A program made the position numbers and the translations under genes. Shown here piece by piece: positions 12,342 through 28,718 of a stretch of DNA of 64,000 nucleotides; positions within the stretch are counted from its first letter, which is position 1; every line of letters starts with the position of its first letter. The stretch comes from Dacryopinax spathularia (taxonomy: Eukaryota; Basidiomycota; Dacrymycetes; Dacrymycetales; Dacrymycetaceae): assembly GCA_037974965.1 (NCBI GenBank), contig JBBPFI010000018.1, positions 124,001 through 188,000 of the forward strand, read 5' to 3'. The notes beneath the pieces are model-generated. The model was not told where the DNA came from, ran no database searches, and worked only from the letters and a program-made list of their open reading frames with translations.

Positions 12342-13341
12342 AAGGCGAGAGCAAGTAGAACGAGTGATAGTTTAAGTGGACGAGGGACAATGAGTATGAC
12401 TACGGCGCTAGGAGGCGGGCAGGCGGGCAGGCGCCAGGGGAAAGGCGCGCGGGCGCAACGTGTGGTTTCTTGCCGCATGCGGCGGTGCTTTGGAGAGCCC
12501 GCCAAATCAGGATTGCGGGCCCTAACTCCTCATCATGTCGACGCGTTCGTGTCACCCTAGGCGCGCTCAAGTGTCCGCGATCTTGGCCGCTCTGATATTA
12601 GGAGCGGTGTGGATTTGGCCACAACAACATGATGACGATTCCGCAGAGAAGCATACGACCGTGGAGGGAAGCGAAAGACCGCATGTTCGCTTTCCGCTGC
12701 TTCCTAGCCACCAGGATAACATTGATAGGTGTATAAATGTATAAGAGCTATGGCATTGTAGAAGGTATCTGTAATGTCGAGACCAAGCCGCCGGCAGTGA
12801 GTGGCTCTCCAACTGCGTGGCGTGATACAATGAGGTACCCACCACTGCGAAACCCTGCCAAGAGAGAGGAACATTGCTATTGATGTGGGGTAGTTAGCTG
12901 TACATTCAGCAGCAACCCCGTCCCACAGGCCAATCACGTCACCGTGGTCCCTGAAGGGGGAGTGTCCCGTGATCGACGGGAGTTTCTTAGCAGTCCGTCA
13001 GTTGAGCGGGGTCCTACGCATCTCCCTACGATAGGTGCAAGGCATATACGATGGATCTGCCAACCGCTCCTAAATATTCTTACACACACACACCGCAATC
13101 CTTTGATGATCCTCCATAGGCAGAGATAAAGGAGAGTCCAGCAAAAAGCGTTGGGGTTTGCCGGCGGAAAGCTCGGCACCTTCTGGCTTGTTGAGCGTGC
13201 GTTGGAGAAAGAAGGCAAGGTCGTGTCTTGGATTGTCACGGGGGGAGATTTAAGAGCCGACAAGCTAAAGGGTGGTAGCCCCTGCTACGTCTGCGGGTCC
13301 TCAAACTCTCTCTCTCCTCTCTTCTTCACCACCTTAGCAGA
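12342..13341. other. intergenic between MATH-BTB and the ligase gene
   Basis: This divergent interval of 1 kb should hold both promoters. 12410-12460 is strongly GC-rich with repeated GGCGGGCAGGCGGGCAGGCG. A short CA run lies near 13082. A small open frame at 12535 is listed separately. Confidence 0.5.
12535..12744 (+). CDS. possible small membrane protein, 69 codons
   Basis: An ATG-initiated frame with a basic start (MSTRSCHPRRAQ), one hydrophobic segment (VSAILAALILGAVWIW, residues about 13-28) and a hydrophilic tail. This is the layout of a single-pass or mitochondrial inner-membrane micro-protein. There is no family match I recognise, and the frame may equally be chance within the promoter region. 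Confidence 0.25.
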   Translation: MSTRSCHPRRAQVSAILAALILGAVWIWPQQHDDDSAEKHTTVEGSERPHVRFPLLPSHQDNIDRCINV

Positions 13342-15676
13342 ATGCACGTTTATAACTCTCATTTCCCACCCTACGACTTGTCTCTTGCCAGATCCTCGGT
13401 GTTCACCTACGTGTTCAGCTCACAAATCAGCGGCGACAAAGACGCTTTCATTGACGGCTTGAATCCGTTGCGACGACTCACTCGGAACGGCCTGAGGGAC
13501 ACCAGCCTTTCTCTTGCATATGGATTAAAGCACTCCTTACCGAAGCGGGGCACTTTGTCACTGAACAAGGGCGACGTCGTGCTGTTGTTCAGGTGCGTCT
13601 ATCCATCGTTTAGCTACGGACCACTCCGCTCATCCTGAGAAGTCCGAACTCACTCGAATATCCGGTCTTGCTGCTGGCGATTGTGAGTTCTGGACGTATT
13701 TGTGTGTTGAATGCCCGCGTTGATTGGCGTTAAGGCGGCTGCAGGGCTACGAGCCACTCTGGCTAATGCCGCCTATACTCCCAAGGAGCTTGCGTTCCAA
13801 TATAAAGACTCCGCCGCCAAGTATGTATTCGTCGATCCCGTCCTGCTACCCGTTCTCTTGGAAGCGCTGGCGTCCGTTGGAGTCTCCGAAGCCCAAGCAC
13901 GGAACTGTATCATTCTGATGGCCTTCTCCGACCGTCTCGACGAAATGCGGTACAAGAGTTGGCTCAAGTTGGGCGACTTGATCGGCCAAGGCAGGGAAAA
14001 CCCGGAGGAGTTTGATGGGGAGAAGAGCAAAACGACGCTCTTCTTACCTTACTCGTCGGGTACGAGTGGCCTGCCGAAGGGCGTCGAAACGACGCACTTC
14101 AACGTCACGTCATTGGTGACGCTTGCTTCTGCGGCGGATATTTACGAGAATGATATCATTCTGGGTGTGCTCCCGTTCGTGCGTTGGCCTGTTTCTTGCT
14201 GGCCTAGCAAGATCTAACTCGGCATGAGTAGTTTCATATCTATGGACTAGTTCAGGTTAGTGGACAACCCTTCAAGAGCACTCATCTGAGCCGTCTCAAC
14301 AGATCCTCATGTTCAGCATTTTCCGAGGCTCCACAACCGTTATTCTCCCGCGATTCGACCTCCAACACTTCTGCAACGCTATCCAGAAATTCCATATTAC
14401 GGTAAGTCTCCGCCGTTGGCCTTAATTGAGCCCCCTAGACCTACAGTCGTAGGTTGCATACGTCGTGCCTCCCATTCTGGTCGTGCTCGCCACGCACCCC
14501 ATAGTGGACAAGTACGATTTCAGCTCGCTTCGCCTATTCTTCTCCGGTGCAGCCCCACTCTCCGCCGACACCGCTCTCCGGGCTCAAAACCGTCTGCGTG
14601 CTAAGGGAGGTAACTTGATTGTGCTACAAGGATATGGGTTAACGGAAACCTCTCCGACTTCGCATATAATGCTCTCGTGGGCATCTGCTGTCAAAGGTGG
14701 TTCCGTGGGGCGTTTATTGCCGAATTTGCAAGCTAGGCTTGTTGGGGAGAACGACGAGGTGGATGTGTCCCTTGGGCAACCTGGTGAGCTCTGGATTCGA
14801 GGGCCGACGGTTATGAGGTGCGATGGCTCTTGTCGGACCTTGGTCGAGTGACTCGCGCTGATGGATACACAGGGGGTACTGGCAGAATGAGAAGGCTACC
14901 CAGGCGGCTATTACTCCTGATGGGTGGTTCAAGACAGGCGACATCGCTGTCGTAGACGCAGATGGATTCTACTACATTGTAGATCGCAAGAAAGAGCTGA
15001 TTAAAGTACGCTCTCCTGCATCCTACTATTGGCGACAGCTGGAGGCTTAACGGATCTCACAGTACAAGGGTTTCCAGGGTACGCGCAAACCCTCAGGAGG
15101 TTTCTCGTACTGAGACAAGAAATGAAGTTGCCCCTGCGGAGCTGGAGAGCCTTTTGCTGTCCCATCCGGAGGTTGAGGACGCAGCAGTCATCGGCTTAAT
15201 GTCGGCAGCGGAAGCCACAGAGTTGCCCAGGTCCGGTGAGTCCCCTGTTTCCATACCTCACTATTTTAAAAGCCGCACCAGGGGCTACATCGTGCCCAAA
15301 GGCGGTTTACAGGCTTTCGACACTGAAGCACGCGCACGGCTGGCAATGGACGTGCAGAACTGGGTAAAGACAAAAGTTGCTTACGTGAGTTGCACCTTCG
15401 CTCTCACAGGACGGGACTGATGGTCAAATGATCAGCATAAGCAGCTGAGGGGAGGCATGAAAGTTTCATACGCGACTGCAGGCCTTGATATGCTGACATG
15501 GTTCACAGGCGTTGTCTGCATTGAGGCAATTCCTAAGAGGTGCGCAACGCGTTGAGGTACCGAGAAGAATGATGATGAACATAATTCACAGCGCGTCGGG
15601 CAAGATCCTGCGGCGAGTGCTCCGAGATGCGGCTACGAGGGAGGATACCGGGTCCGACGTTAAAGCGAAGCTGTAG
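13342..15676 (+). CDS. acyl-CoA synthetase / 4-coumarate-CoA ligase-like enzyme, peroxisomal type
   Basis: Adenylate-forming enzyme that activates a carboxylic acid with ATP and transfers it to CoA. The first exon begins [14 protein letters not shown] at 13342 and contains [13 protein letters not shown] and [10 protein letters not shown]. Later exons carry the ATP loop [69 protein letters not shown] and the catalytic lysine motif SASGKILRR. About ten exons are needed. Intron 15455-15508 starts with GC and ends with AG; splicing it gives [14 protein letters not shown], the expected sequence. The protein ends in AKL, a good PTS1 signal, so peroxisomal location is likely. The substrate (coumarate-like, fatty or other acid) cannot be read from sequence. 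Stop at 15674-15676. Confidence 0.92.
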
Positions 15677-15830
15677 ATGGCTTGCAAGCCTGACCAATCG
15701 GTGCCTTGCCCTCGCGGAGGTCACCTCCATCCAAACCTTGTACAGAGCTGTGTCCTTCAATTAGAAAATAGGGACTTGGCCAGTGACGTTAGGGACGGCG
15801 GGAGAATGACATGTAATGGCATTTGTGCTG

Positions 15831-16678
15831 CTAGTCATCTACAGCTATTGGCTGGTAATGCCGTAGCAGCTGTTCTTTGAAAGCTACGCGCGAGTAAGCA
15901 CGGGCGATGACAGCGACAGCACCATACGCTTACCAACTTGGTTGCCCCAGAGCTCGGCAGCTTCCGTGTTGAGGGGAGAATCATTGTTTGGCTCTGTGTT
16001 GCGAGCTTGAGTGGCTTCTGTCAATGAAGGTTCCCTAAGCAACGTACCTCCGAGTAGGGATTGGAGGGAAAGCAAGATGGTCGTCACGCTATACACGGCG
16101 GACCACTTGTCCTGCAGTCGTAGGGATCAGCGCAATCGCTACTACGCATCCTGGGCAGACAGACCTTTAGGATATCCAGACAGATGTTGCCGTGCAGGTC
16201 GACGTTCGGGTGATAGCATGGCGTCTCGAATCGGATGATAGGCGCGACAAAAGGGTAATTGCTTGGGAAGTGTATCGAGATCTTGTACTTCAGATTCTCG
16301 TACACCTGGGGAATGAAAAGATGAGCAAGCGCAACAGGACATGTTGGAACGACACGCACGGTTCCCGCTACTCCCTCTATCGTCCCAACCCAGTCAAAAA
16401 GATTAGCGTCTGACTTTGGGAAAGCAGACTGCGCAGCTCTGAGCGGCTGCCTGCACTTAAAGTGGCCATGCTCACAATTCCAGGAGAGCTCGACATCTAG
16501 GCTATGTCAGCGATTGGCCCCGGAGCTCTGGAGGGCTGAAGCGGACCATTAGACCCATTAATTCATTCCCTAGACGTTTGGTAACACTGCCCGCGGCAGC
16601 TTTTGCCGCGGTGGGCTCTTGTGCCGACTTTGAGATAGGTTCCCGTACAGAGACTGTTCCGGTTTGCATGGTATCCAT
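15831..16678 (-). CDS. UBE2C: ubiquitin-conjugating enzyme E2 C (APC/C-type E2)
   Basis: E2 that works with the anaphase-promoting complex to place the first ubiquitin on mitotic cyclins and securin. The N-terminal extension starts at about 16678 ([14 protein letters not shown]) and leads into [14 protein letters not shown]. Small exons give MSSSPGI and [19 protein letters not shown], then [19 protein letters not shown] and [16 protein letters not shown] with the HPN motif and the catalytic cysteine. It continues [37 protein letters not shown] and [12 protein letters not shown]. The order and spacing fit UBE2C rather than general UBC4-type E2s. The start is uncertain: in-frame ATGs also lie at 16708 and 16669. 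It converges on the ligase gene. Confidence 0.93.
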
Positions 16679-16948
16679 CTTGTGTATGATGTTGTACAAA
16701 ATGTTCAAGGAGTTATACGACAGTGGTGGAAAAGAGAAAGGATGCGACCTGTTGACGCGCTACGCTCAACGCGACGCGAGCACTCGTCACGTGATTTGTT
16801 AACTTTCTGTGGAAATACCTTTTATGGGAAAATCGATGTAAAGCCAAGACTCGTTCCAGAAAGTCCATGTCATGATGATTCAACACCGAAATGTACTCTA
16901 TCTTTGCTTCCAACTTCGTCGCGCAACATCCGCCCGCGCCCATCCCAG

Positions 16949-21611
<4,663 letters not shown>

Positions 21612-21917
21612 TCACATAAGGGCGATCACGCTGCCGGTGAGAATGAGGGCGCCGACGGTGGCTTCCATCGGAAGCTGCGCGAAGCCGAGCGCACCGCTGG
21701 AAGCGGAAGCCGCCTGGGCTGACGGACTGGCAGCTGCTGCACTGGGAGATGAGGCGGCTGGGCTGTCGCTGCTAGGTGCGGCTAGAAAATCTATTAAGAA
21801 CGAGCTGGCAGCAGAAATATATAACCTGTGCTTACGAGCAGGGGCTCCGTAGTTCTGGGCCACGGCTTGCGACGCTAGGAGCAGCGCGGGCAGGGCGATG
21901 AGGTTGAAGAGCTGCAT
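21612..21917 (-). CDS. small secreted Ala/Ser/Pro-rich protein, probably GPI-anchored
   Basis: Starts at 21915-21917 with a clear signal peptide, MQLFNLIALPALLLASQAVA. One intron of about 51 bases (start GTAAGC, end TCTAG) joins NYGAPA to a low-complexity region rich in Ala, Ser and Pro (SSDSPAASSPSAAAASPSAQ). The C-terminus is hydrophobic (ATVGALILTGSVIALM) after a small-residue stretch, which is the GPI-attachment layout. The mature peptide would be only about 40 residues. No known family. Surface or cell-wall location is inferred. Confidence 0.7.
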   Translation of the reverse strand: MQLFNLIALPALLLASQAVAQNYGAPARKHRLYISAASSFLIDFLAAPSSDSPAASSPSAAAASPSAQAASASSGALGFAQLPMEATVGALILTGSVIALM

Positions 21918-22968
21918 CGTTACTGTGAGTGAGCTGTGTGCAAAAACTTGGTGGTCGTCCCTGGGGTTCGGTTTCCTTGGCCTCCAAGATGCTGCATGAG
22001 GTCACGTTTTATACTTTTCTGAGAGCTCACACTGTGTGTTCTGCGGCACCGTACATCTGCTTGCCGGAAGAGAACTTCCCTCTGCTGCGCAGTGGCAACA
22101 CCAAACGTAATATGTGGGTCCTCGTACGATGCAAGGCGCTCGACAAACGTCTTGCACCGCCCAATTTCGGCCATGCATGCCACCGGTGGCTGATCGCAGA
22201 CTTAGGACACCAGTACGCGGCCGACGGGCTGCCAGTGAGCGCTCAAGCTCTTTCGGCACCCCCGATCAATAATCGGTAAGCTCAAAAGCAGATCAGCTCA
22301 CCTTTGCCCGCACATACAGTACGCCCAACGGGTCTTAACAAGGCGGTGCATTTGGGTTCAACCCTGCTCATGCTTACAGGGCCCGGGGTCATTGATCAAA
22401 GGAGGCATCGCCTTCCCACTTTCAATGGTTTTGCTTCCGAAACTGAATGTAAAAGGGATTGATCGGGATAGAGCGACTGTATTGCTGAAGAATGAGCCTC
22501 TCCACTACATACAGCTATGATGCTCACGTTAACGTGACGCATCTGTGCATAACACGGCTCGGCATCTTTAGACGCAGTACTAACGCGACCCTCCACTTCT
22601 AAGTATCACACCACTCCCGAAGGACGAGCGACATTCGGAACATTGCAAAAAGTGAGCGATCGGAAGGCCTCCTCCACAACCCGTGTCATTATCGGGAAAC
22701 ATGCACAAACCTTCGTAAAATACGAAGACGATAGAGAGCGTCACAAAATGCCGTCACGAAATGCTGGTGCACCAGAGGAAGGGTGAGCGTGAAGATTGGT
22801 CCACAAAACCGCACCTACAGATGTCGGCTGTTCTTTTCTTTGAGAGGACGAGAGGAATCTGGCTAGAAGTACATAACGATGGTGTGAACCGTAATCGAGA
22901 TCACACAATTGGGGCCGATGTGTCACCCGCCCCATACATAAACGACCTTCCCAAATTATTCGAGTATT
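21918..22968. other. intergenic, no gene recognised
   Basis: About 1.05 kb between two minus-strand genes. It has mixed short open frames without family features on either strand, and I see no repeat. The left end is the promoter of the small secreted protein gene. Confidence 0.45.
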
Positions 22969-23601
22969 TCAGCCCGAACTGACGTATAAAGTCGCTTCAA
23001 GATTGCCACGGTCGGTTTGACAGCCTAAAATGAGAGGTTTAGCCTGAGCCCGATGCTCATGAGGCACAGCATCGTACTGGAACAGGCGTGACGATGCGCA
23101 CGGTCCTCCCTAAATTTCTACAGACAACAATTATTGCCATGTAATGGCGAATGCTGAAGCGATGGAAGCCTTCATTCAGTAACACGTCTGCGAGGGTATG
23201 CGACGGTATGAAGGTATCGACGCGGCGTCCAAGAAGGGTGTGTGAGGATAGCTGGATGCCGTGAGGGGGAACTATAACCACAGATTCTAGTAATGCGGTG
23301 ATAAAGCGCGCCCTCCATATCTATCATTACTTACGAGATATGGGACGTGTGGCGACGAATCCGATATAGCAGATGAGTCCAGCAATGGACAAGCCTTGTA
23401 CCCAGCTAAGAGTCGTCTGCTGGCTGTGAGGACGAGTACGCACATGTGACAAGGGACGCTCACAGTGCTGCTGTACAGGTAAACCGCGATTGAAAGCAGA
23501 CCGCAGGGGATGGCCGTGGCCGCCAAAGACGGCTGCTGAGGATGGTAGACCTCATATTCAACGATATCACCGCTATGCCGTGTCACTTTCAGCCTGTTCA
23601 T
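22969..23601 (-). CDS. GPI15: GPI-GlcNAc transferase subunit H (PIG-H / GPI15)
   Basis: Subunit of the ER enzyme that adds GlcNAc to phosphatidylinositol, the first step of GPI-anchor synthesis. The likely start is the ATG at 23599-23601 (MNRLKVTRHSGDIVEYEV). A hydrophobic region follows (AIPCGLLSIAVYLYSS, then after an intron QGLSIAGLICYIGFVA). The PIG-H domain is clear: ESVVIVPPHGIQLSS-like sequence (here the first residue comes from the splice), RRVDTFIPSHTLADVLLNEG and FHRFSIRHYMAIIV. The last exon, YDAVPHEHRAQ to a stop at 22969-22971, is the least certain part. A longer GTG-initiated frame exists upstream but was not chosen. Confidence 0.82.
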
Positions 23602-23896
23602 AGGCCGGCAACTTTTCCAGAGGTCTGGCGTAGCTATGTAGCGAGAGTATATATTGCCGCAAGTCAAGTCATGTTCCGTCACCCAAAAACTCCGGACAAG
23701 GATGTCATCGTCCACATTTTGCCTCCGTTTGTACTAGAACCATCGCTTGCGCAGGCGGCAGAGTATGGGGCGAGCAACTCAACTCGCACGACTGACTCGT
23801 CACCACCAGTTTACCTCCTCTTTTTAACGACGAGCACGAAAGACAACTTTACCACCTCTTCTTTTCCTTATCGCCAATTTGTGCATCAATAGCACA
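23602..23896. promoter_or_regulatory. shared divergent promoter of GPI15 and MBF1
   Basis: The two genes are transcribed away from each other from only 295 bases. The MBF1-proximal part is rich in pyrimidines on the plus strand just before the ATG. No TATA box was seen. Confidence 0.6.
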
Positions 23897-24512
23897 ATGT
23901 CCAACGATTGGGATGCAAAGCTCGTCATCGGTTCGAAGGCCAAGGTACCAAAGGTCACGCGAACAGAGTCTGATCTCAATGGTACGTGACGAGCATCTCA
24001 ACCAGTTGATACCTTGTGTTTATCCTTCCTTCTTATAGCTGCTCGCCGTGCAGGCGCAGTCGTCGCCACCGACAAGAAGGTGACGGCCGGCGTGAATAAG
24101 GCACATCAGGGTACGGATCACCAGCGGATAGCAAAGCTGGATCGGGAGAATGAAGTTGCGCCTCCGCCGAAGGTGCCGCCTACTGTCGGAAAGGTATGAT
24201 TTCCTTTTTTCCTTTCCCTTGCCAAGAGATGACATCCTGTACAGGCTATTATGGAGGCCCGCGCCGCGATGAACCCACCGCTCTCCCAGAAAGACCTCGC
24301 CCAAAAAATCAACGAGAAACCATCCGTGGTCGCTGATTACGAGGCGAGCCGTGCTGTGCCCAATCCCCAAATTCTTGGTAAGATGGAGCGTGTGCTTGGG
24401 GTGAAACTGCGAGGTGCGCATACCGTCACAGCCGTATCGGTTCCGTGCTCACCTAGTTCCAGGTTCTGACATCGGGAAGAAGCTCGAGCCTCGGGGAGCA
24501 GCCAAGAAATGA
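23897..24512 (+). CDS. MBF1: multiprotein bridging factor 1
   Basis: Transcriptional coactivator bridging TBP and bZIP activators; also helps prevent ribosome frameshifting in yeast. Four exons: [20 protein letters not shown], then [20 protein letters not shown], a third with the Cro/C1-type helix-turn-helix ([20 protein letters not shown], then [19 protein letters not shown]) and a last [15 protein letters not shown]. The length of about 150 residues and domain order are typical. Introns are about 50-65 bases. Stop at 24510-24512. Confidence 0.96.
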
Positions 24513-24714
24513 GCCATCATTCAAAGCGCTCGTACCTCATTTCCACTGATTGCTCTCGATTTGTACATTTCCACTGTGTCTGTCATGCACGCATGTCTGC
24601 CATGAATCAACCATGATCATTATCATACCCAATAGACCTCATGTAGACAATAGATGAAAGACCGAGTGATACAGTGATACAGTGATATGCTTCTCTCTCC
24701 CATGTATGATGGCT

Positions 24715-26513
24715 TTACGGGCCGGGGGTGTCACCAGGACCGCCCTAGGATGAATGAGCATGACTACATCAGCTGGCACGAAGGAAACGTCACGCACGTA
24801 AGAGATGTAGTCAGCGTTTTCGCAGGCCTTGTACTCTTGTATGAGCTCGTCGACAACAGCCCTAGTCTTTATAAGCATACAGTTAGGTAGATCCACTCCA
24901 TCCTCACCGCGAGTCATCAAATTCTTCAAACCCGTTCTCGAAAGCCTTGAATTTCTTATACTGCTCCAAGAAGGCATTGCGCTTCCTTAGCCGATCATAC
25001 TGATCAAGAGTTCTCCTGAACAGCTGCCAAGATGGCTCAATATCGTGGTCAGCACCGATTGCATCCAAGAACTTACCGATGCTATGCTCGTATGATTGGC
25101 CAACATCAGGCCGCTAACTCGGTGGCTCGAAGAGATGTAGGGCGACTTCTTCGCCAGCGCAACTTGGATAGATGCTGGACCCCAAGGAATGAAGTTGGCC
25201 AACTGGCGCTCTCGTATGCGAAGCAGGGATTGATGCACATCGGTGGGATCGACCTCGCCTTGAATGATGTTGAGGATGGAAATGTAGCAGGAATCTTTGC
25301 TTGGTACCGTGGAGACAAGGCGATTTTTGGGCTGCAGGAGTCGGCGCATGACGTCGAGCACCGTTGTTTTCCGGATAGATTTTGCCTGGAAGCAGTCAGC
25401 TAGGCGGATGAGGTGTACAGCATCTCAGTACATGCCTTATCGACGTTCTCACTAGTGAACGGTGTATAGCTGGACATGAGGAAGTGGCACCGTGGGGTCG
25501 GAATGAGGGAGGCAATGATTCCGACGAGGTCGTTGTTCATGTAACCAGGATACCGTAATGTAGTCGTGCTAGCTGACATAACCGTGGAGACCTGTATATG
25601 GTTCAGGACGCGCTCAAACCCAAGCGTGCAGGTAACCTACAATCTGATTCGTCTGCTCGTAGCTGGGAAACTCGACGTTCAGCCTATCCCCCGCGATCCT
25701 CGTTAGTGCCGCATTATCCAGCACCACGACTGAGTCCGCATGGTTGACCAACCGCTTGAGAGTCAGAATACTGTTGTAAGGCTGCACAACGACGTCGGAC
25801 AATTCTTGGTTGTTCGGAAAAACAGAGTAAGTCTGGACAAGCTTCTTCGGGTATTTATCGTTCAGCCGTTCCAAGACGAATGAGCCCAATCCTGATCCCG
25901 TACCGCCTGCGATTGAATGCATGACCATGAATGCCTATCAATTCGCCCGGACTTCAGCTGAACGAGTGCGGACGAGGAGGGCGTGACGTACTTCAAGGGA
26001 GTCACTACCCTCAGCTTCCCGGTCCATCATCTCGAATATATCCTCATATATCTTCTCACCCGTTTGATGTCCCTGCGCCCAGTTGTTCCCCGCTCCGCCC
26101 CCATCCTTGCTCGTATAGATATTCTCTGGGTTATACAGGCTTGCATACGGGCCGGTGAGTATGTTGTTGATCACCTGCCAAGAACACGGCCACACCAATC
26201 ATCACCAAATCCTATAGTTCCTAGGCAAAAGCACGCACCCGAGGCTCCAAGTCCATCAAAATCGCTCGGGGGATATAGTGTTCATCGTCCGCTTGATAGA
26301 AGAACACGTCCTTACGATCCCCGCCCTCCGTCGCCCAATCCTCGAGTGTCCCGTCCTGGCTGATCCCGTGTTCTGCACATAGCCGCTGCCAGAACACAGA
26401 GCCCACTGTAGTCAAACATCAGGCATGGGTGCATGTCGAAGGCAGCGAGGTATAAGTGACGGACTTTGATTGCCGCATTGGCCGATTTGGACTGTTATTA
26501 TTTCTCGTGGCAT
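24715..26513 (-). CDS. TUBG: gamma-tubulin
   Basis: Microtubule-nucleating tubulin of spindle pole bodies. Exon 1 at 26511-26513 gives [16 protein letters not shown], joined to [18 protein letters not shown]. Then come [36 protein letters not shown], the GTP loop [34 protein letters not shown] and [12 protein letters not shown]-terminal exons carry [19 protein letters not shown] and [19 protein letters not shown]. The final exon is read as [18 protein letters not shown] joined to GGPGDTPGP and the stop at 24715-24717. Many short introns. The gene is complete. Confidence 0.96.
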
Positions 26514-26723
26514 GGTCGTTCACTCGCAGTCGGTGGGGGATAAATGGTAGCAATGCGACGCGTTCGAAGGGACACGCGACACGCGTCTGCAGGGTCTTTT
26601 CTTTGCTGCAAGTATGTTCATGGCTCATTTGGCTCTGGTTTGGAAATTAAGCACTGACAAGGGTATGTACTCTAGCCCGTCGATTGATGATGAATTACAA
26701 GCAAGCCATGTTATCTCATCGGA

Positions 26724-27977
26724 TCAAGGTCTACTTGGAGGCGGTCCAATCCTCAGCGGCCTACCCGCACTCCCTTGCACCGTCCTCTGCGCATCGTCGA
26801 ACCTCCTCACCACCACATCACAGCTCGCAACCCTACAGATATGTTTACTCTCCTTCTTCACCTTCTCCGAGAACAAGGTCAACCCTGCTGCACGCTCAAC
26901 CACCTCGACGGGAACGGAGAAGCCCTCCAGCTTGGCTTCGTCGGGTATGGGTGCGTTGGGAAGTACAAATGCTCCCAGAGATAGTTCGGTGATTTTGGGT
27001 GTGCTTGGGGAGACAGGCCGAGAGGCGAGGACAACTTTGGCGAAATGGGTTGGGACAGCCACATTGGGAGGGGATCCAATTACTTCGTACGACTGGTTCA
27101 GACATCAGTGCTAGGTAGAAAGCTTCTGGAGATGCGGACGCACGACACGCCATTTCCCGTCGGCTGGGTCTTGGCGGGGCAGGTATAGCGGAACAGTGAA
27201 CACGAAGACGTCGGAGAAGGAGGAGGTGAGTCGGCGGCACCAGTCTTCCACGTACGCCCAGTCTTGGGTGCATCAGGTAGGCTGCCAGAATGCAAGCAAA
27301 TGAGGAGTTGGCTTACAGTGCCTGTTAAACCCTGCTCCTACTTGCGGCGCGATGTTTGATAGGAGGAACGTCTCGTCCATTGCTTGCTGCAAAAATATTG
27401 AGCACCGATCATATCAGTCGAAGAAGGGACGTGCTGATGTACCTGGGAAATCTTGGCATCCGCTGCAGGCACCATATGTCCTCTATCGTACCCGCTCCTG
27501 AAGTAATCTGACAGCCTGGCCCTGAACATCTCGGGCAGGCTCTCGTCCTCCTTGAACTGCGAGTTGCCCCGGTCGCCGCGCCCGGGAGAGTCGGGGTCGT
27601 CCGGGCTTGAAGGTACTTTGCCGAGAGAGGCGAGGGTAAGGTGCTCCGCTGTCCACGCTGGGTGTCGCAGTTTGCGATCGTACCCGGCGGCATAGGCTGT
27701 CCGTTGGAGGATATCACAGACAGGACCTGAACCGTTGTCGGCCTTTCACCTCAGCAGATCGATAATATGATCACAGCTCACCTGGATGACCATATTTCAA
27801 CACATCTCCTGGTGGTTTGGTAGCCAATGTGGGACTGGTGCCCTGAACTGCCACAGCCTTTTCATCCTCTCCGATGAACGTCGGTGGCCGCCTTCTCTGA
27901 GCGAGGACATACCCTCCGACGCCGCCGAGCATCCCACCGGCGGCGAACGCAGCGACCACCGTCGTTGTGGGTATCAT
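26724..27977 (-). CDS. NUC1: mitochondrial DNA/RNA non-specific endonuclease, NUC1 / EndoG family
   Basis: Mg-dependent beta-beta-alpha-metal nuclease of the mitochondrial intermembrane space, linked to mtDNA turnover and apoptosis-like death. The N-terminus starts at 27975-27977 with a hydrophobic anchor (VVAAFAAGGMLGGVGGYVLA) followed by basic residues. The catalytic motif is YDRGHMVPAADA with the general-base histidine. Downstream are QAMDETFLLSNIAPQVGAGF (after splicing), VFTVPLYLPRQDPADGKWRV joined to SYEVIGSPPNVAVPTHF, and the family C-terminus CDVVVRRFDDAQR. Intron order and length fit a complete gene. Confidence 0.93.
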
Positions 27978-28718
27978 TTTGGGTTATAGTTTTGCGTGTA
28001 AGTTATAGCACACTCAGTTAACGAAATCGTAGTGTCACTCAAAACCCTTTCTTCAGCGCGAGCACGATCGGGGGGATGATCGGAGGGTCTAGGCAACCAC
28101 GTGAAAGGAAGGTGATTGATTGCGAACGTCGCAACGGCGGTCACTGCTTCCGACGCGGCCGTTGCTTCTCGACGACCAATCGACTGTTCGTGTACATGAG
28201 ATAATCTGACTTGGGCTATCGTGTATAATAAGTCTGGCTGCCTCGCTGCGGATCTGAATATGATCGAACCAAAGTTCAAGGCAACGGTCACTACCGCTTA
28301 ATTCGAGTCTTCACATAACGTTTGCTGCGGATCATATCGTTAATGAGGCGAGTATGGCGCGGGTGACGACGGCATCCACATTCAACCATCACCTTGGCGT
28401 CACTACCCATTTACGACTTCCGCTTCTCAGAATCTACCCAACCATGTATGCCCCCCCCCCCGCCATTTATACACTGGCTCATCCTCCCCGCTGGACGTCC
28501 TTAGGCTTGCCTCCCCTCCACCACCTCTTCTGTTCTTGCACTGTCGGCGTTGACCGCCCCTTCACGGCCCGTCCCCTTCTTCGTTCTCTAAGGCTGTTCC
28601 TCTCTTCTCGCTAGACGCGAGCCTACCTTCGCTTTCTCAACGCCGGCCGTTTCCCAAACTTACGCGCTCCCGGCACTTTCACGCAAACTCAAAACCCGCA
28701 AGCGAGACAACCGCAGAG
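27978..28718. other. divergent intergenic region between NUC1 and the tetraspanin gene
   Basis: 741 bases holding both promoters. A homopolymer of about 12 C lies near 28449-28460, and pyrimidine-rich stretches precede the tetraspanin ATG. No gene was seen. Confidence 0.5.

Noticed and set aside
23602-23715. Longer GTG-initiated N-terminus for PIG-H
   Set aside because: Nuclear genes start at ATG; the ATG at 23599-23601 gives a family-like start and leaves room for a shared promoter with MBF1.
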